From Histomonas meleagridis (lineage: Eukaryota; Parabasalia; Tritrichomonadida; Dientamoebidae), in contig WSYJ01000186.1 of assembly GCA_020186115.1 (NCBI GenBank), positions 3,021,501 through 3,085,500 of the forward strand: a stretch of DNA of 64,000 bases, given 5' to 3'. Below the pieces are notes generated by a model. The model did no database searches. It worked only from the letters and a program-made list of their open reading frames with translations, and was not told the origin of the DNA. Position 1 is the first letter of the stretch. Every line of letters begins with the position of its first letter. Below, piece after piece: positions 9,868 to 18,239 of the stretch. Made by a program: the position numbers and the translations under genes.

Positions 9868-10641
9868 ATGAAATGTTGTGGAAATAATTTGGCGCCAAAT
9901 GATAGCTATCGTTATGGGGCGACTCTGCAAAACCGACTCGGTCTTAGGTTAATGGATGAACAATACATAAAGATAGTTCCCCTAAAAAATGTCGACAACA
10001 AAAGAATTTCGCAGAACAAAAAAAATCCATTACAGAGAATTAAAGTTACAAATGGAACACATTTAAGATCAATCGCTAATTACATACAGCAACTTGGAAA
10101 TTGCAATTCAGACAACTTTCAAGTTGCGCTTTATGCACAACATGGTAATTCACATATTCAATTACCTCTTTCCATGTCAATTTTCGAATTTTTTATGATT
10201 ACAGAACTTGAAGAAGTAAGATACACTTTTGTAGAAACTACAAAACAGAAAGAAAAGAAAGCTCAACCTGTTTATTCAACACCTCAGCCAAATGAAATAC
10301 GTTTGAATGCACAAAGAGTTCCTCCAGCAATAATAAACTTGAAGCCTCCTACATTCCAAAATATTTTGCCGCCACCAATTGTTCAAGTTCCAACAAACCA
10401 ACAGAATTCGAATTTATTTTCGAATTTAAATGTTAGTAATACGTTCCAACCACCGCATCCAACTGACTCTCAGGTTGGGCCATTGTTTCATTCAGGGTTT
10501 TCTTTGTTTTCTAATTCGTTTGGTTATTTCCTTCCAAATATGGATTCCCAATACTTGCAACCAAATGAACAAGAAAGCAAACAAAGCACTAGCGAGTCAG
10601 TTTCACTTCGGAAAGATCTAGAACAATTCTTGCGAAAATAA
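9868..10641 (+). CDS. RAWUL-like ubiquitin-fold protein without a RING finger
   Basis: The protein has 257 residues and starts MKCCGNNLAP. Residues about 20-125 look like the RAWUL domain of Polycomb RING proteins: an N-terminal hydrophobic strand (IKIVPL), a region like the family's TTxxATVxHLxxYL (here TNGTHLRSIANYIQQL), a central strand (FQVALYA), then LPLSMSIFEFFMI and a closing strand VRYTFVE that parallels LELxYAP. The second half (about 130-257) is Pro, Asn and Gln rich and probably disordered. No RING domain is present upstream. RAWUL domains mediate protein contacts in chromatin complexes; such a role here is inference. The nearest upstream sequence is a tandem duplication, so promoter elements are unclear. 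Confidence 0.5.
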   Translation: MKCCGNNLAPNDSYRYGATLQNRLGLRLMDEQYIKIVPLKNVDNKRISQNKKNPLQRIKVTNGTHLRSIANYIQQLGNCNSDNFQVALYAQHGNSHIQLPLSMSIFEFFMITELEEVRYTFVETTKQKEKKAQPVYSTPQPNEIRLNAQRVPPAIINLKPPTFQNILPPPIVQVPTNQQNSNLFSNLNVSNTFQPPHPTDSQVGPLFHSGFSLFSNSFGYFLPNMDSQYLQPNEQESKQSTSESVSLRKDLEQFLRK

Positions 10642-10827
10642 GAATTTTAATGTAAATCATAACTTGTCAATTTTTATTTAATAAATCCATAAATATACAT
10701 CAATTTCTGTTTTTGTCGTTTCCAGTTTTGCAAATAAGAAGTGCTTTTGTTGTTACTTTAATGAAAGAAATAAAAACGATTTTAAATTTGTCAGTTTCTT
10801 CTTTCGGTTATTTTGGGGTGCCCTTTT

Positions 10828-10857
10828 ACGGCGGTTTTGGTCCAACCCTTTCACAGG
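10828..10857 (+). promoter_or_regulatory. Ribosomal-protein-type promoter element of ubiquitin-L40
   Basis: CGGTTTTGGTCC lies at 10832-10843, exactly 14 nt before the ATG at 10858, and CCTTT lies at 10847-10851. The same 12-mer stands at the same spacing before L3. CCTTT matches the trichomonad M5 core-promoter element, which lies at transcription starts, so the leader is probably about ten bases or less. Confidence 0.6.
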
Positions 10858-11259
10858 ATGCAAATCTTTGTCAAGACACTCACAGGAAAGCACATTACAC
10901 TTGAAGTTGAACCAACCGATCGTATTGAAGATGTTAAGTCCAAGATCCAAGACAAGGAAGGAATTCCACCAGATCAACAACGTTTGATTTTTGCTGGTAA
11001 ACAATTAGAAGATGGTAACACACTTCAAGACTATTCCATTCAGAAGGACAGCACCCTCCATCTTGTTCTCCGTCTTCGTGGTGGCGGTGGTAAGGATAGC
11101 TATGAGCCATCCCTTCGTCTTCTTGCTGAAAAGACAAACGTTCAACGCAGAATTTGCCGCAAATGCTATGCACGTCTTTCAGCCCGTGCTGAACAATGCC
11201 GTCATAAGCGCTGTGGTCATTGCAAGAAGATCCGTGCCAAGAAAGCAGGAAAGGATTAA
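10858..11259 (+). CDS. RPL40: Ubiquitin-ribosomal protein L40 (eL40) fusion
   Basis: The 133-residue product is one ubiquitin (residues 1-76, ending LRLRGG) fused to eL40. Proteolysis after Gly76 releases both parts. All seven ubiquitin lysines used for chains are present, including K48 and K63. The ubiquitin differs from the human form at nine positions (H12, T19, R22, D25, S28, N54, Q57, S60, D64), which is a lot for this protein. The L40 part has the zinc-binding cysteines (CRKC and CRHKRC) and the EPSLR start, but begins with an extra GGKDSY and ends basic. The frame is open upstream, but the ubiquitin Met is the clear start. The 3' end nearly touches the convergent coiled-coil gene (17-bp gap). 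The stop is TAAA. Confidence 0.97.
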   Translation: MQIFVKTLTGKHITLEVEPTDRIEDVKSKIQDKEGIPPDQQRLIFAGKQLEDGNTLQDYSIQKDSTLHLVLRLRGGGGKDSYEPSLRLLAEKTNVQRRICRKCYARLSARAEQCRHKRCGHCKKIRAKKAGKD

Positions 11260-11276
11260 ACAACACTAACTCATTT

Positions 11277-12641
11277 TTACTCAGTTTCTTTTATTCTTTT
11301 TCTCACCAAGTCATTTTCTTCCATTAATCGTAATTTCTGATTTGTCATATCTATAAATGCATCACGAAGTTGAATATTTTGTAAAACAAGTTCCTCCACA
11401 GCCTTTCTTCTCTGCTGTAGCTCTTCATTCGCCAACAAGTTCGGAGGTAATATTTTCTGGAACTCTAAAATCTGTAATTTCTTGTCTTTCTCACGCAAAT
11501 CGGCTTCGACAATCGAAACAGCCTCCAAAAGCATTTGCGTTTTATCTTCAAGCGCTGCCTTCACGTTCAATTGTTGGTTTATTTGAAGCTGAAGTTCCCG
11601 ATCAATCGATGGACGTTCGTCATCAATTCCATTGTTTCGAATGTTCGCAAGTTTTTTTCGAAGACTTTGTATCTTTTTTGTGTTCTCTTCGTTCTCTTTT
11701 TCAGTTTGCTCTTTGATACGTTCGATTTGTTGCTCGAGTTCGTTTTGTTTTTTCTTGTTCTCGTTAAGTTTAGTGTTCAGTTCGTTGATTGTGATTTTGT
11801 GGCTTTTAAGTCGTTCTTCATGTTGAATAAGTGCTTTATCATATGCCTCTTGTGCCTGTTTAAGCTTTTCTGGTATTTCGTCAATTTCGTTTTGAGATTT
11901 TTGGATTTTTGTGTTGAAATCAGATATTTGATCAAGAATTGATTGATGTTCTGTTTGAAGTTGTTGGACTTGTGAAGCTCTTTCTTTGATTTTTTGACCA
12001 ATGGTATCATTGTAGTGATGAAGATCAGTGACTTTTTGATCAAGTTCTGCTAAAGATGTGTGATTATTGATGGTTTGCTTATGGAGAGTAGAAACTTTCA
12101 TTGTAAGATCTTCGATATACATCGGAAGGCAACGAGATTGCGATAGAAAACGAGCATAGGGCGTAATTTGTGCTATTTTTGTCTGTAAGAATTCATATCG
12201 CTGTTGTTTTTCACGAAGTTTTTCTGCATGATTTTGAATTTGGGATTGAAGTTGAGCAATAAGGTCTTGTTTTTCTTTAGTTTGCTTAATTGCTTCATTT
12301 ATTTTTTTGTTGATTTCATTAATTTTGTTCGGAACTTCTTGTTGCTTTGCTTCTGCTTCTTCTTGAGCTTGTTTTCTTTTTTGAGCGATTTGTTCTTTGA
12401 TTGATTTTACTGTATCTTCATGAGTTTTTTTTAATTTTTCCCTATTGATTTCACATTGTTGTAATTCTAATTTTAATTTTGTAAGTTTACCACTCTCAGA
12501 TTCTAAACGCTCAAGCTTTTCGTTTAGTATAGCAACTTCTTGACCTAAATCAGCAAGTTGATTTTGAAATTCAAGGAATTCTTCTTCTGTTTTCATATGA
12601 AACAAACGGTCTCCATCTAACCGTGGAAGAAAAAATATCAT
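11277..12641 (-). CDS. Long coiled-coil protein, unknown function
   Basis: The 454 residues are almost entirely heptad-like, rich in Glu, Lys, Gln and Leu from about residue 15 to the end. A short non-helical break near 165-175 (ARFLSQSRCLPMYIED) divides two coiled-coil rods. It may be a cytoskeletal or basal-body/flagellar component, as many trichomonad coiled-coil proteins are, but no family motif is visible. An alternative start is the Met at residue 16 (MKTEEEF), which gives a cleaner coiled coil. The stop is TAAA, 17 bp from the stop of ubiquitin-L40 on the other strand, so the two 3' ends must overlap or abut. Confidence 0.8.
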   Translation of the reverse strand: MIFFLPRLDGDRLFHMKTEEEFLEFQNQLADLGQEVAILNEKLERLESESGKLTKLKLELQQCEINREKLKKTHEDTVKSIKEQIAQKRKQAQEEAEAKQQEVPNKINEINKKINEAIKQTKEKQDLIAQLQSQIQNHAEKLREKQQRYEFLQTKIAQITPYARFLSQSRCLPMYIEDLTMKVSTLHKQTINNHTSLAELDQKVTDLHHYNDTIGQKIKERASQVQQLQTEHQSILDQISDFNTKIQKSQNEIDEIPEKLKQAQEAYDKALIQHEERLKSHKITINELNTKLNENKKKQNELEQQIERIKEQTEKENEENTKKIQSLRKKLANIRNNGIDDERPSIDRELQLQINQQLNVKAALEDKTQMLLEAVSIVEADLREKDKKLQILEFQKILPPNLLANEELQQRRKAVEELVLQNIQLRDAFIDMTNQKLRLMEENDLVRKRIKETE

Positions 12642-12729
12642 CGAAACTCATTAAAACAAAATAATTCCAATATAAAAAATGCTTGCACGTGATTTTTAGC
12701 TATTGTAAGTTTGATTAAACGATTAATTT

Positions 12730-13344
12730 TTAGCACTTGAACTTCTTCTTTTGTGAACTAGGTTCAGATTTTGCTAAATCAGCTGTCTTTGGTTTGTCAT
12801 CATCGCCTGTTGATGCACCTCCATTTGGTTCATTCATATTTTCAAGACATTTTTTGGAAATTGTTGTGAAAAGATCTTCAATACCAGAACCTGTTAAAGC
12901 AGATGTTTCAAAGAACTGTGCGCCTATTGATGAAGCTTTTGCATTACCTTGTTCTTCAGAGATGATACGATCTTTTTCAAGATCACATTTGTTTCCAACG
13001 AGGAAAAGTTCTACATCTGGGCCAGCATTTTCCTTTAAGTTACTTGACCAGTAATCAATTTCTGTGAAAGTAGATTCGTCAATAATTGAATAACAAAGAA
13101 TAGCTGCTTGAGCACCACGATAGTACATAGGAGCTAAAACACGGAATCTCTCTTGACCTGCTGTATCCCAAATTTGAAGAGAAACTTTCTTTCCATCAAC
13201 ATCAAGAGTTTTAGAAGCATATGAAGCACCTAAAGTTGGTGAAGCAGAATCATCATACTTTCCATTTATGAGGTATGAAACAATACATGTCTTTCCGACT
13301 GCTGACTGACCAAGAAGAACTACTTTGACCTCGTTTTCGTCCAT
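12730..13344 (-). CDS. Rab family small GTPase (Rab5-like group)
   Basis: The 204-residue protein carries all GTPase boxes: GQSAVGKT (G1, about residue 12), the effector-loop Thr in SPTLGASY, WDTAGQE (G3), NKCD (G4) and ETSA (G5). The switch II sequence RFRVLAPMYYRGAQAAILCY resembles the Rab5/21/22 group that acts on early endosomes. The C terminus is KKKFKC, a single terminal cysteine after a basic stretch rather than the usual CC or CXC. Rab proteins cycle between cytosol and membrane to recruit tethers. The gene is divergent from V-ATPase subunit A, sharing about 480 bp of upstream DNA. The upstream side has CGGTTTGGGG (13428-13437, plus sense). The stop is TAAA. Confidence 0.93.
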   Translation of the reverse strand: MDENEVKVVLLGQSAVGKTCIVSYLINGKYDDSASPTLGASYASKTLDVDGKKVSLQIWDTAGQERFRVLAPMYYRGAQAAILCYSIIDESTFTEIDYWSSNLKENAGPDVELFLVGNKCDLEKDRIISEEQGNAKASSIGAQFFETSALTGSGIEDLFTTISKKCLENMNEPNGGASTGDDDKPKTADLAKSEPSSQKKKFKC

Positions 13345-13826
13345 AATGAATTGTGGTACATGGTAACCCCCAACTTACATTCAAATGCAAATGTTTTTTC
13401 AATCCCCGATAGGAATCAGTTGTGATCGGTTTGGGGTTTACTCCCATACAAATTTTGGGTTCGATGTCAAATTTATACTAATTATAAAGATAGCTTCATT
13501 TAATGAGTCTATCATTATTAAAAAATAATATCATTTAATAGTTTTTTAAATTACTTATATGTTAGTTAGTCAAATTAATTTAAATAGTAGCTAAATAATT
13601 ATTAATCAATTAAATTGCAAATTGTTTTTTTTTAAATTTTATAATTAATCGATAATATGTTATTACAAATATTAAAATATTTAAAATATGTACAATGAGT
13701 ATTTTGTTTTGTTTTTATTTTATAGAAATGAATTCTTTTATGCAAAACCAATTGGAGATCGTTAAGTTTATCATTTTTTACATAACATTTCTTTATAACC
13801 GTCGTTGATAAGCAAAACCATTTTAA
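13345..13826. promoter_or_regulatory. Shared divergent upstream region of Rab and V-ATPase A
   Basis: The 482 bp are AT-rich. Toward the Rab side there is CGGTTTGGGG at 13428-13437. Toward V-ATPase A there are AACCGTCGTT at 13797-13806 and, further up, initiator-like TCATTTT. I see no gene inside. Confidence 0.4.
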
Positions 13827-15668
13827 ATGTTTACAACAGTCGAAGCAAATCGCCAAGAACAGCTCTGTGGGTCCATCTACTCGATTAGTGGTCCCGTCGT
13901 TATTGCAGAGAAGATGACTGGTGCCGCAATGTATGAATTAGTTCGTGTTGGTAAAGAAAAATTAGTAGGAGAAATCATTCAATTAGAACACGATACAGCT
14001 ACAATTCAAGTATACGAAGAAACTTCAGGTCTTACAGTTGGCGATCCTGTTACAGGTACTGGAAAGCCACTTTCTGTTTTATTAGGTCCTGGACTTATGA
14101 CAAACATTTATGATGGTATTCAACGTCCACTTAAAGATATCAGTGAAAAGAGTGGAAGTGTTTTTATTCCACGTGGTGTTGATGCAGTAGCCTTAAATAT
14201 GGATCGTCAATGGCCATTTGTACCTAATGACAAACTTAAAGTTGGTGATCCTTTAACAGGCGGTGACATTGTAGGTTATGTTCAAGAAACTTCATTAATT
14301 CGTCATCAAATTATGTTACCACCTAAAGCACATGGAACACTCAAATGGCTTGCACAATCCGGTTCATACACAGTCAAAGAGCCAATTGTCTGCATTGAGT
14401 TTGATGGCAAAGAACGTGAATATCCAATGCTCCAAGAATGGCCAGTTCGTACTCCACGCCCATTTGCATCTAAATTGAACGGTACGTATCCACTTATCAC
14501 TGGCCAGCGTGTTCTCGACTGTCTATTTCCAGTTGTCCAAGGTGGTACATGTGCAATTCCCGGAGCCTTCGGCTGTGGCAAGACAGTTATCTCACAAGCG
14601 TTATCCAAATACTCCAACTCCAATGGTATTATCTATGTCGGCTGTGGCGAACGCGGAAACGAAATGGCCGAAGTACTTATGGAGTTCCCCGAACTCACCT
14701 GCGAACTTAATGGCGTCGAGCATCCAATTATGGACCGCACATGTCTTGTTGCGAACACTTCGAACATGCCCGTTGCCGCACGTGAAGCCTCCATCTACAC
14801 CGGCATCACATTAGCCGAATACTACAGAGATATGGGCTACAACATGACAATGCTTGCGGACTCTTCATCGCGTTGGGCCGAAGCGTTACGTGAAATCTCC
14901 GGTCGTTTGGCCGAAATGCCTGCAGACTCGGGCTTCCCTGCGTACTTGGGCGCTCGTTTGGACTCATTTTACGAGCGCGCAGGCAAAGTGCGCACAATTG
15001 GTAACCCTGGACGCGAAGGATCAGTTACTGTTGTCGGCGCTGTGTCTCCACCTGGCGGTGATATCGCCGGCGATCCAGTGACCACAGCCACACTGCAAGT
15101 CGTGCAAGTGTTCTGGGGACTCGATAAGAAGCTTGCGCAAAGGAAACACTTCCCTTCTGTCTCGTGGACATTATCATATTCGAAGTACGACGACGTGTTG
15201 AGGCCATACTTCGTGTCGTTTGATCCCGATTTCCCATCGTTAAGAACTGAAGTGAGACAACTGCTTCAGGAGGAACAAGAGCTGCAGGAAATTGTGCAAT
15301 TGGTCGGCAAGGACTCGTTGGCGGAACCCGACAAGTTGACACTGGAAGTCGCGAGAATGATTCGAGAGGACTTCTTGCAGCAAAACAGCTACACGCCGTA
15401 CGATAAAGTGTCGCCGATGTGGAAGACATTCTGGATGCTGAAGAACATGCTGCACTTCTACGACTTGGCGAAACACGAACTCAATGAGGCGGCGTCAGGA
15501 GAGAAAAGAGTGACATACGAATCAATAGCGAACTTCTTGGCACCACAGATACAAAAGCTGATCCAAATGAAATTCGTGGATCCTAAAGACGGAGAAGAGA
15601 AATGTGTCGACCACTATAAGCAATTGTACAACGAAATCGAAGATAGATTCAGAGCATTTACAGACTAA
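13827..15668 (+). CDS. VMA1: V-type H+-ATPase catalytic subunit A
   Basis: The 613-residue subunit carries the catalytic ATP site of the V1 sector, which pumps protons into endosomes, lysosomes and the Golgi. Visible landmarks are the N-terminal barrel ([10 protein letters not shown]), the family's extra non-homologous region (about 150-215), the P-loop GAFGCGKT at 246-253, the downstream GERGNE motif, and [23 protein letters not shown] with PGREGSV further on. Length matches the family. There is no intein. Codon usage changes along the gene: in a hand count, third-position GC is 3 of 29 codons at 13941-14027 but 36 of 57 at 15189-15359. The protein is conserved on both sides of this change. 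The stop is TAAA. Confidence 0.98.
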   Translation: MFTTVEANRQEQLCGSIYSISGPVVIAEKMTGAAMYELVRVGKEKLVGEIIQLEHDTATIQVYEETSGLTVGDPVTGTGKPLSVLLGPGLMTNIYDGIQRPLKDISEKSGSVFIPRGVDAVALNMDRQWPFVPNDKLKVGDPLTGGDIVGYVQETSLIRHQIMLPPKAHGTLKWLAQSGSYTVKEPIVCIEFDGKEREYPMLQEWPVRTPRPFASKLNGTYPLITGQRVLDCLFPVVQGGTCAIPGAFGCGKTVISQALSKYSNSNGIIYVGCGERGNEMAEVLMEFPELTCELNGVEHPIMDRTCLVANTSNMPVAAREASIYTGITLAEYYRDMGYNMTMLADSSSRWAEALREISGRLAEMPADSGFPAYLGARLDSFYERAGKVRTIGNPGREGSVTVVGAVSPPGGDIAGDPVTTATLQVVQVFWGLDKKLAQRKHFPSVSWTLSYSKYDDVLRPYFVSFDPDFPSLRTEVRQLLQEEQELQEIVQLVGKDSLAEPDKLTLEVARMIREDFLQQNSYTPYDKVSPMWKTFWMLKNMLHFYDLAKHELNEAASGEKRVTYESIANFLAPQIQKLIQMKFVDPKDGEEKCVDHYKQLYNEIEDRFRAFTD

Positions 15669-15923
15669 AGATTAAATAAACCGTCTTTAAAGAAATTGAA
15701 ATTGTTTTAACGATTTGAAGCATTTTTATTTTACAGTGATATTTTGTGTTATGGATCCAATTAAAAATTATTGGAATTGGTTTATACGAATTTAAAACGG
15801 ATTTGATGGATCAAAGATAACGAACATAAAGACTTTCATGAAAAACTTTCGAAACATGAATTATTATGCGAAATTTTTATTAAATTTTGTGCTCAGATGT
15901 TTCATTATGAAACAAGCAACGCC
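15669..15923. other. Intergenic region after V-ATPase A
   Basis: AT-rich sequence between the V-ATPase stop and a minus-strand surface-protein relic. I see no gene or repeat in it. Confidence 0.4.
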
Positions 15924-16179
15924 TTAAAGCCATTGATCTTCTTCATATACAACATATTCATTGAAATCTTTAACAATATGCGTTTTGACTTTCTGTAAGT
16001 TGACTCGAAAATTCTTTTTTGCTTTTGCTTTTATTTTTACCAAAGAAGAAAATGACAACTCCGATGACTAAAAGAATTATAAATATTGAAGATTTGTGTC
16101 TTGGTATAAGTTGAATGTCATAACTTTCAGGTTCTAGAAAATAGACTTCTCGAAGAAGACTGGTTACTAGCGTGTGTTC
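15924..16179 (-). pseudogene. Relic of a type I membrane protein: membrane segment plus tail, frameshifted
   Basis: On the minus strand one frame reads a pre-membrane segment (YFLEPESYDIQLIPRHKS), a transmembrane helix (SIFIILLVIGVVIFFFG), then KNKSKSKK. The frame shifts at a six-T homopolymer (plus strand 16015-16020). The neighbouring frame then continues as a polar tail ending in YEEDQWL and a stop at 15924. Upstream, an in-frame TGA at 16180 ends the readable part. The order helix, basic patch, acidic Trp-containing end resembles the tail of the BspA gene at 18.2 kb. It is probably the 3' remnant of a surface-protein gene. I cannot name the ectodomain. Confidence 0.45.
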
Positions 16180-16400
16180 TCAACCCCAAAGTTTTAAAAA
16201 AAAAATAAGGCAACTATAAATTTCCATAAGTCTGGAAACCATATTTCCAAATTTGATTTCACAAATATTTGCAAGAAATTTTGAGCCCCCTTTGCTATTT
16301 GAGAGGATAACTGGCTGTGTGAACTCATAGGTTTAGACGTTCATTTTTAATTCAATCACAACTTATTGAGAAAGTCTTCATTAGCACTTTTGTTTAAATA

Positions 16401-16460
16401 AACGGCCCCTAATTCAAATAACTCACTGACAGTTGCGCATTGAAAGCGGGGCGGTTTTGG
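16401..16460 (+). promoter_or_regulatory. Promoter elements of the Pmp-like gene
   Basis: AACGGCCCC at 16401-16409 and CGGTTTTGG at 16452-16460, the latter 21 nt before the ATG. These are the same two element types seen before ribosomal-protein and other genes in this window. Confidence 0.45.
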
Positions 16461-16481
16461 TGGTTTTCTTGAAATCCAAAA

Positions 16482-17723
16482 ATGTTGAATACGACGCTTG
16501 CATCTTTGGTGCTATCTTCGTTGTCTTCATCACCATTTATCCATGCTGCTTCGTCGCACTCCAGAACTAGCTTCAAACTTGATTCATCTCGCTTATCTTA
16601 TTTCTTAAGTCCATTTTATTCATCAACTCTGTTTAGAGGTAAAGCCATATTTTCAAGAAGCTCAATGCAATCATTTTTATCATCCCCAATTCATATAGAA
16701 AGCACATATGAACTTTTAAGAATTGATATAGATAACGAGCAAACAATTCTTTCAGATAAAAGCGAAATACTTGTTACCGAAATGACATTTACCAATTGCC
16801 ACTCTGATTCTTCTGGAGGTGCTATCTTTGTTATTTCTGATACTTATATGTTTTGCAATTTCAGTTCATTCAGCAATTGTTCTTCTAATATTAAGGGTGG
16901 TGCTATTTACTCTATTATACCTCATCTTAATTTCACACAAGGCTGCTTTAATAATTGTTTTGCTCCATATGGTGCAGCAATTTTTGCTCCTGATATTACC
17001 ACAAACATTTCAATCGAAGGCAGCTACTTCGATGACTTCGAAGAGAAGGATAATTCAACAAGTACATCAGTACTCTTTACAAGTGCCAGAGATATTGTCA
17101 TTAAATCATCCAACTTCACATCCATAAGTCTCACAAACAGTGCAGCGTTTTCACTCCAACCTACTCATTGGCTTAATATTTCACATATAACACTCTCTAA
17201 TGTTGTATCAAAGAATGCAATTGCATCATTTGTCAACATCCAACCAAACTCTCCATTTAACTACTCTAACATCATTAATTGCAAGTCAGACTCATATCTC
17301 ATAACCGTTTCTAACTATGTTCAATCATATCAATCTGTAGTTTTCTATAAATGTGAATGCACTAAGTACTTCTACCTTAATGACGCAAAGATAATTGTCG
17401 AAAATTGCAAGTTTGACAAAGGAAGTAGCGCAGATTTAACTGATGACATCAACAACGTTTTGTCAATGAACAATTCCACTTTTTCTGAGATTAACGAAAA
17501 CGATTTCGCCGATTTGGAGACCGTTATAACAAACGGTTGCTGGGCACATAGTCATTATAAGTGGAAGCAACCAAAGGTATATGTTCAAGCAATTGTTGGC
17601 GTCATTATTGCTTTGTGCTTAGTCGGAGGATTTGTTGCAATAATAGTCCACCATTGTTTGAATAGAAAGAAAATTAATCAGGCAACAGTTGTGTTTGTTG
17701 GAAGCAGTAAGAGCAATAATTAA
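16482..17723 (+). CDS. Pmp-like beta-helix surface protein
   Basis: The 413-residue type I membrane protein begins with a signal-like segment (LASLVLSSLSSSPFIHAAS). The ectodomain has GGAI-type repeats (GGAIFVISDT, GGAIYSII, YGAAIFAPD) alternating with short F-x-N-C motifs (FTNCHSDSS, FSNCSSN, FNNCFAP), the hallmark of right-handed beta-helix proteins related to chlamydial polymorphic membrane proteins. There is one transmembrane helix near the C terminus (VGVIIALCLVGGFVAIIVHHC) and a short basic tail. Trichomonads are known to have Pmp-like surface families thought to contact host or environment; that role is inferred. It is shorter than most, with about three repeat pairs. The stop is TAAA. 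Confidence 0.8.
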   Translation: MLNTTLASLVLSSLSSSPFIHAASSHSRTSFKLDSSRLSYFLSPFYSSTLFRGKAIFSRSSMQSFLSSPIHIESTYELLRIDIDNEQTILSDKSEILVTEMTFTNCHSDSSGGAIFVISDTYMFCNFSSFSNCSSNIKGGAIYSIIPHLNFTQGCFNNCFAPYGAAIFAPDITTNISIEGSYFDDFEEKDNSTSTSVLFTSARDIVIKSSNFTSISLTNSAAFSLQPTHWLNISHITLSNVVSKNAIASFVNIQPNSPFNYSNIINCKSDSYLITVSNYVQSYQSVVFYKCECTKYFYLNDAKIIVENCKFDKGSSADLTDDINNVLSMNNSTFSEINENDFADLETVITNGCWAHSHYKWKQPKVYVQAIVGVIIALCLVGGFVAIIVHHCLNRKKINQATVVFVGSSKSNN

Positions 17724-18239
17724 ACGTTTCTTTAATATGAGTTTTTCCAATTGTTAAAACATTACATATTCGCCTAAATGTTTTTGTGTTTTATGTTACA
17801 TGTGAATAAAATTCCGAAAGTATTTTTGCATAAAAATTTTTTATTGTGGAAATCAATATAATGGTGTATTTACTAAAGAAAGAGCTTTTATTCGTGGAAT
17901 TTAGAACATAAATTAGGAACGAACGACATCAAGATATAGATTAACTAATGTGGTTGAACGAAACATTACTTCAAGACATCATTCAAAAATAGATACCAAA
18001 TAAATTCTATTCAAACTTTTCATTATATTGCTTGTGAATTCTAGTTTATCAAGGGAATTGATTTGTTATTCCTTATATTAATGTTTTGCTTATAAAAAGT
18101 ATTGTAACGTTTATAAATTTAAAATCATTATATCTTACTCTAAATTTGTCTACATCTATTTATATGCTATTACGTATCCCTAAAATGGATAATCAAATTC
18201 TTTCACATAAAAAATGAAATATTTTACTCAACAATTTCG
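17724..18239. other. Intergenic region between Pmp-like and BspA genes (3' to 3')
   Basis: AT-rich; no gene, repeat or clear element seen. Both flanking genes end here. Confidence 0.4.

Noticed and set aside
13827-15668. Several 60-135-codon frames in V-ATPase A on both strands
   Set aside because: They overlap a conserved gene completely and appear where GC content is high and stops are rare.
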